From assembly GCF_014863545.1 (NCBI RefSeq), contig NZ_CP062260.1:2790001-2854000 (forward strand): DNA of 64,000 bases, in the 5' to 3' direction. Under the pieces are notes generated by a model, which made no database searches, had not been told where the DNA came from, and saw only the letters and a list, made by a program, of their open reading frames with translations. The stretch is from Paenibacillus sp. JNUCC32. GTDB taxonomy: Bacteria > Bacillota > Bacilli > Paenibacillales > Paenibacillaceae. How positions within the stretch are numbered: position 1 is the stretch's first letter; each line of letters starts with the position of its first letter. Shown one piece after another: positions 62,388 through 64,000 of this stretch. A program made the position numbers and the translations under genes.

Positions 62388-62702
62388 TTATTCTAATGGC
62401 CTGCCTTCTTTATAATAGAGATTCCGATTGAGAATCACGAAGAATATATGTACGTTCCGGTACCCGTGCTCCGACAGGATCTGGTGTATGCTGGCCGCAA
62501 TCGCATCATGGGTCTCCTGAGCCCGCTGGAACATCAGGATTTCGACGGATAACGGCGTATTCGTAATGATCCGATATGGAAGCTGTTCGATTTTCACGAT
62601 TTCTTTCGGAATTTGAACAATACCGGCGAATGTTTCAACTACGGTTGGCGTTATTTCTTCGAGGAAAACTTCTGAAAATCCTTTAAAACGTAAATATGGC
62701 AC
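62388..62702 (-). CDS. DUF1904 protein
   Basis: The 104-residue protein of the DUF1904 family starts MPYLRFKGFSEVFLEEITPT and contains the tautomerase-like pattern SVEILMFQRAQETHDAIAAS. The fold is similar to macrophage-migration-inhibitor-type proteins; function unknown. Monocistronic with a strong terminator. Confidence 0.85.
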   Translation of the reverse strand: MPYLRFKGFSEVFLEEITPTVVETFAGIVQIPKEIVKIEQLPYRIITNTPLSVEILMFQRAQETHDAIAASIHQILSEHGYRNVHIFFVILNRNLYYKEGRPLE

Positions 62703-62940
62703 ACTTATCCCTTCATTTCATCGATTTATTGGTCTTCTGGATGTCCGCAAGTGACTTTTATCTCTCTTCTACTATACAATAATGTTATTGTGAAAGGAAT
62801 CACTATGATACAGATATCTAAATTGGCCGGTAAAGTTCAATTACAGCTGTCCTTTCCGTTGCCCGTACGATGCGATTCCGATACACTGAGTAAGTGTTCC
62901 GTTTCGTGGAAATTATTCATTCATGGAGGTGAAGACGAAT

Positions 62941-63852
62941 ATGGGACAAAATCCATGGGATGCCGAATGGGAAGTGACGGAGCCGTTAGTCCGGTTGCTG
63001 CTTAACCGTCAATTCCCCCAGCTGTCCTCATTACCCATCCAAGAGATCGGCAGCGGCTGGGACAATACCGTCTATCGCATCGGCGAAGAGTATGTGTTTC
63101 GTTTTCCCAGAAGAGCATTTGCCATCCCTTTACTTCAAACCGAAGCCAAAATCCTGCCCAAGCTGGCGAATTACATAACATTACCCTATGCTAAGCCCCT
63201 TTTCTTCGGAAAAGAAAGCGCAGACTACCCCGCGCCTTTTCTGGGGTACACCTATCTTTCCGGTTCGTTTCCGATTGGACTGACGGATGAAACACGGATG
63301 CAGTCGGCGGCAGCGCTCGCGCGCTTTCTGAAGAACCTGCATGCCTTTCCCGTGGACATAGCGCAGCAAGAAGGTGTAGCGGTGGACCATCGTAATCTGA
63401 CCGATCTCGCTGGGCGCAAAGATAAAATGCTGGACTTTCTAGCCCGGCTTGCCCTCCATTTTACGGATGCAGAAATGAAGGAGATCGCCGACTATTTGCA
63501 CGGCATTTCCTTGGATCGGGTCAAGCAGCGACATATTCTTATTCATGGAGATCTCCATTTCAAAAACATGCTGGTGGACGAAACAGGCAAGCTTTCCGGC
63601 ATCATCGATTGGGGCGACGTCAGCATCGGACATCCCGCCTGCGACCTGAGCATTGCTTACAGCTTCTTGCCTCCGGCTTCAAGGGAGGGATTTTTTGAAG
63701 CCTATGGCAGCGTGGACGAAGAAACGAAAGTGCTGGCTCGTTTAATCGCCGTTTATATCCCCATGCTCATCTTCATGCAGGCTATCGACGATAAGGACGA
63801 AGCCGTTGCACAGGAAGCCAAATCGATTATGAAGCGTGCCATCTCGATTTGA
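62941..63852 (+). CDS. Aminoglycoside-phosphotransferase-family kinase (APH(2'')-like)
   Basis: This 303-residue APH-fold kinase has IGSGWDNTVYRIGEEYVFRF (ATP site) near residue 40, LIHGDLHFKNMLVD catalytic loop near 208 and SGIIDWGDVSIGHPACDLSI (metal). The layout matches APH(2'') and macrolide-phosphotransferase-like proteins. Start ATG 62941 behind GGAGGTG. Substrate unknown. Confidence 0.9.
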   Translation: MGQNPWDAEWEVTEPLVRLLLNRQFPQLSSLPIQEIGSGWDNTVYRIGEEYVFRFPRRAFAIPLLQTEAKILPKLANYITLPYAKPLFFGKESADYPAPFLGYTYLSGSFPIGLTDETRMQSAAALARFLKNLHAFPVDIAQQEGVAVDHRNLTDLAGRKDKMLDFLARLALHFTDAEMKEIADYLHGISLDRVKQRHILIHGDLHFKNMLVDETGKLSGIIDWGDVSIGHPACDLSIAYSFLPPASREGFFEAYGSVDEETKVLARLIAVYIPMLIFMQAIDDKDEAVAQEAKSIMKRAISI

Positions 63853-63886
63853 TGCATCCATGAGATTTTTGTATCAAACGGCATAA

Positions 63887-63920
63887 CAAAAAGAAGCTTG
63901 AGGGTTCAAGCTTCTTTTTG
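63887..63920 (+). terminator. Terminator after the right-hand kinase gene
   Basis: AAAGAAGCTTGA / TCAAGCTTCTTT stem with a short loop, followed by TTG. The last 80 bases of the window hold nothing more that I can support. Confidence 0.8.
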
Positions 63921-64000
63921 TTCGATCAGACCTTTGCCCTTGGTTAGATTTTCAACACTCCCATTAATGGCATGATGGCTTTTATCACGTTCATGCCCAG

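Overview
The window looks like a Bacillota chromosome, most probably Paenibacillus or a close relative. The signs are strong AGGAGG-type ribosome binding sites, a T-box leader in front of glutaminyl-tRNA synthetase, split YdcZ-type exporters, a GntR/LacI hybrid regulator beside a sugar ABC transporter with GH38 and GH43 enzymes, and a MraY paralog. The genus call is inference. The flanks (about 1-27,200 and 60,100-64,000) are moderately GC-rich ordinary chromosome; the middle (about 27,300-59,270) is visibly AT-richer and organised quite differently.

Left flank: a partial WG-repeat protein; an autoregulated DoxX-TetR-DUF2269 operon; an MFS exporter; a NUDIX gene; a YdcZ / Crp-like regulator / YdcZ cluster; a pentapeptide-repeat protein; T-box-controlled glnS; a divergent IF-3 paralog; a metallophosphoesterase that seems to start at ATT; a GNAT; a Tet(M)-like ribosomal protection GTPase with an overlapping leader ORF; and a glycan-utilisation locus (GH43, SDR, enolase-superfamily dehydratase, GH38, two permeases, solute-binding lipoprotein) divergent from its GntR/LacI regulator. 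A CDF metal transporter closes the flank.

Middle, the main result: about 32 kb is a sedentary integron-type cassette array. Some 33 cassettes, nearly all on the minus strand, are separated by 32 attC-like sites (four of them decayed or halved). Each intact site is an imperfect palindrome of about 95-190 nt, bounded by a core ending in AAC on its left and one starting with GTT on its right, with inner boxes around TATTCACG. The variable bases of the cores match across each cassette rather than within each site: 12 cassettes match 7/7, and most of the others match 6/7. That is the signature of units that circularise and reinsert. The array ends at a single attI-like site (59,184-59,249), whose core matches that of the first cassette, next to a tyrosine recombinase gene (59,270-59,986). 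The recombinase points into the array, keeps all catalytic residues, seems to lack the extra IntI helix, and has lost its N-terminal part.

Cassette contents: six GNAT acetyltransferases, two NUDIX enzymes, one APH-like kinase, one protein-kinase-like protein, nucleotidyltransferase, CPT-like kinase, methyltransferase, VOC protein, HD phosphohydrolase, metallophosphoesterase, histidine phosphatase, a holin-like type I toxin on the opposite strand, and integrase-proximal genes with RNx3-4H HEPN-type motifs (one in a STAND ATPase), plus a PD-(D/E)XK nuclease. This looks like a store of small-molecule-modifying enzymes and candidate phage-defence genes.

Right flank: a MraY-like glycosyltransferase with a translationally coupled leader ORF, two aminoglycoside-phosphotransferase-like kinases and a DUF1904 protein. 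No rRNA, tRNA, CRISPR array or insertion sequence was seen.
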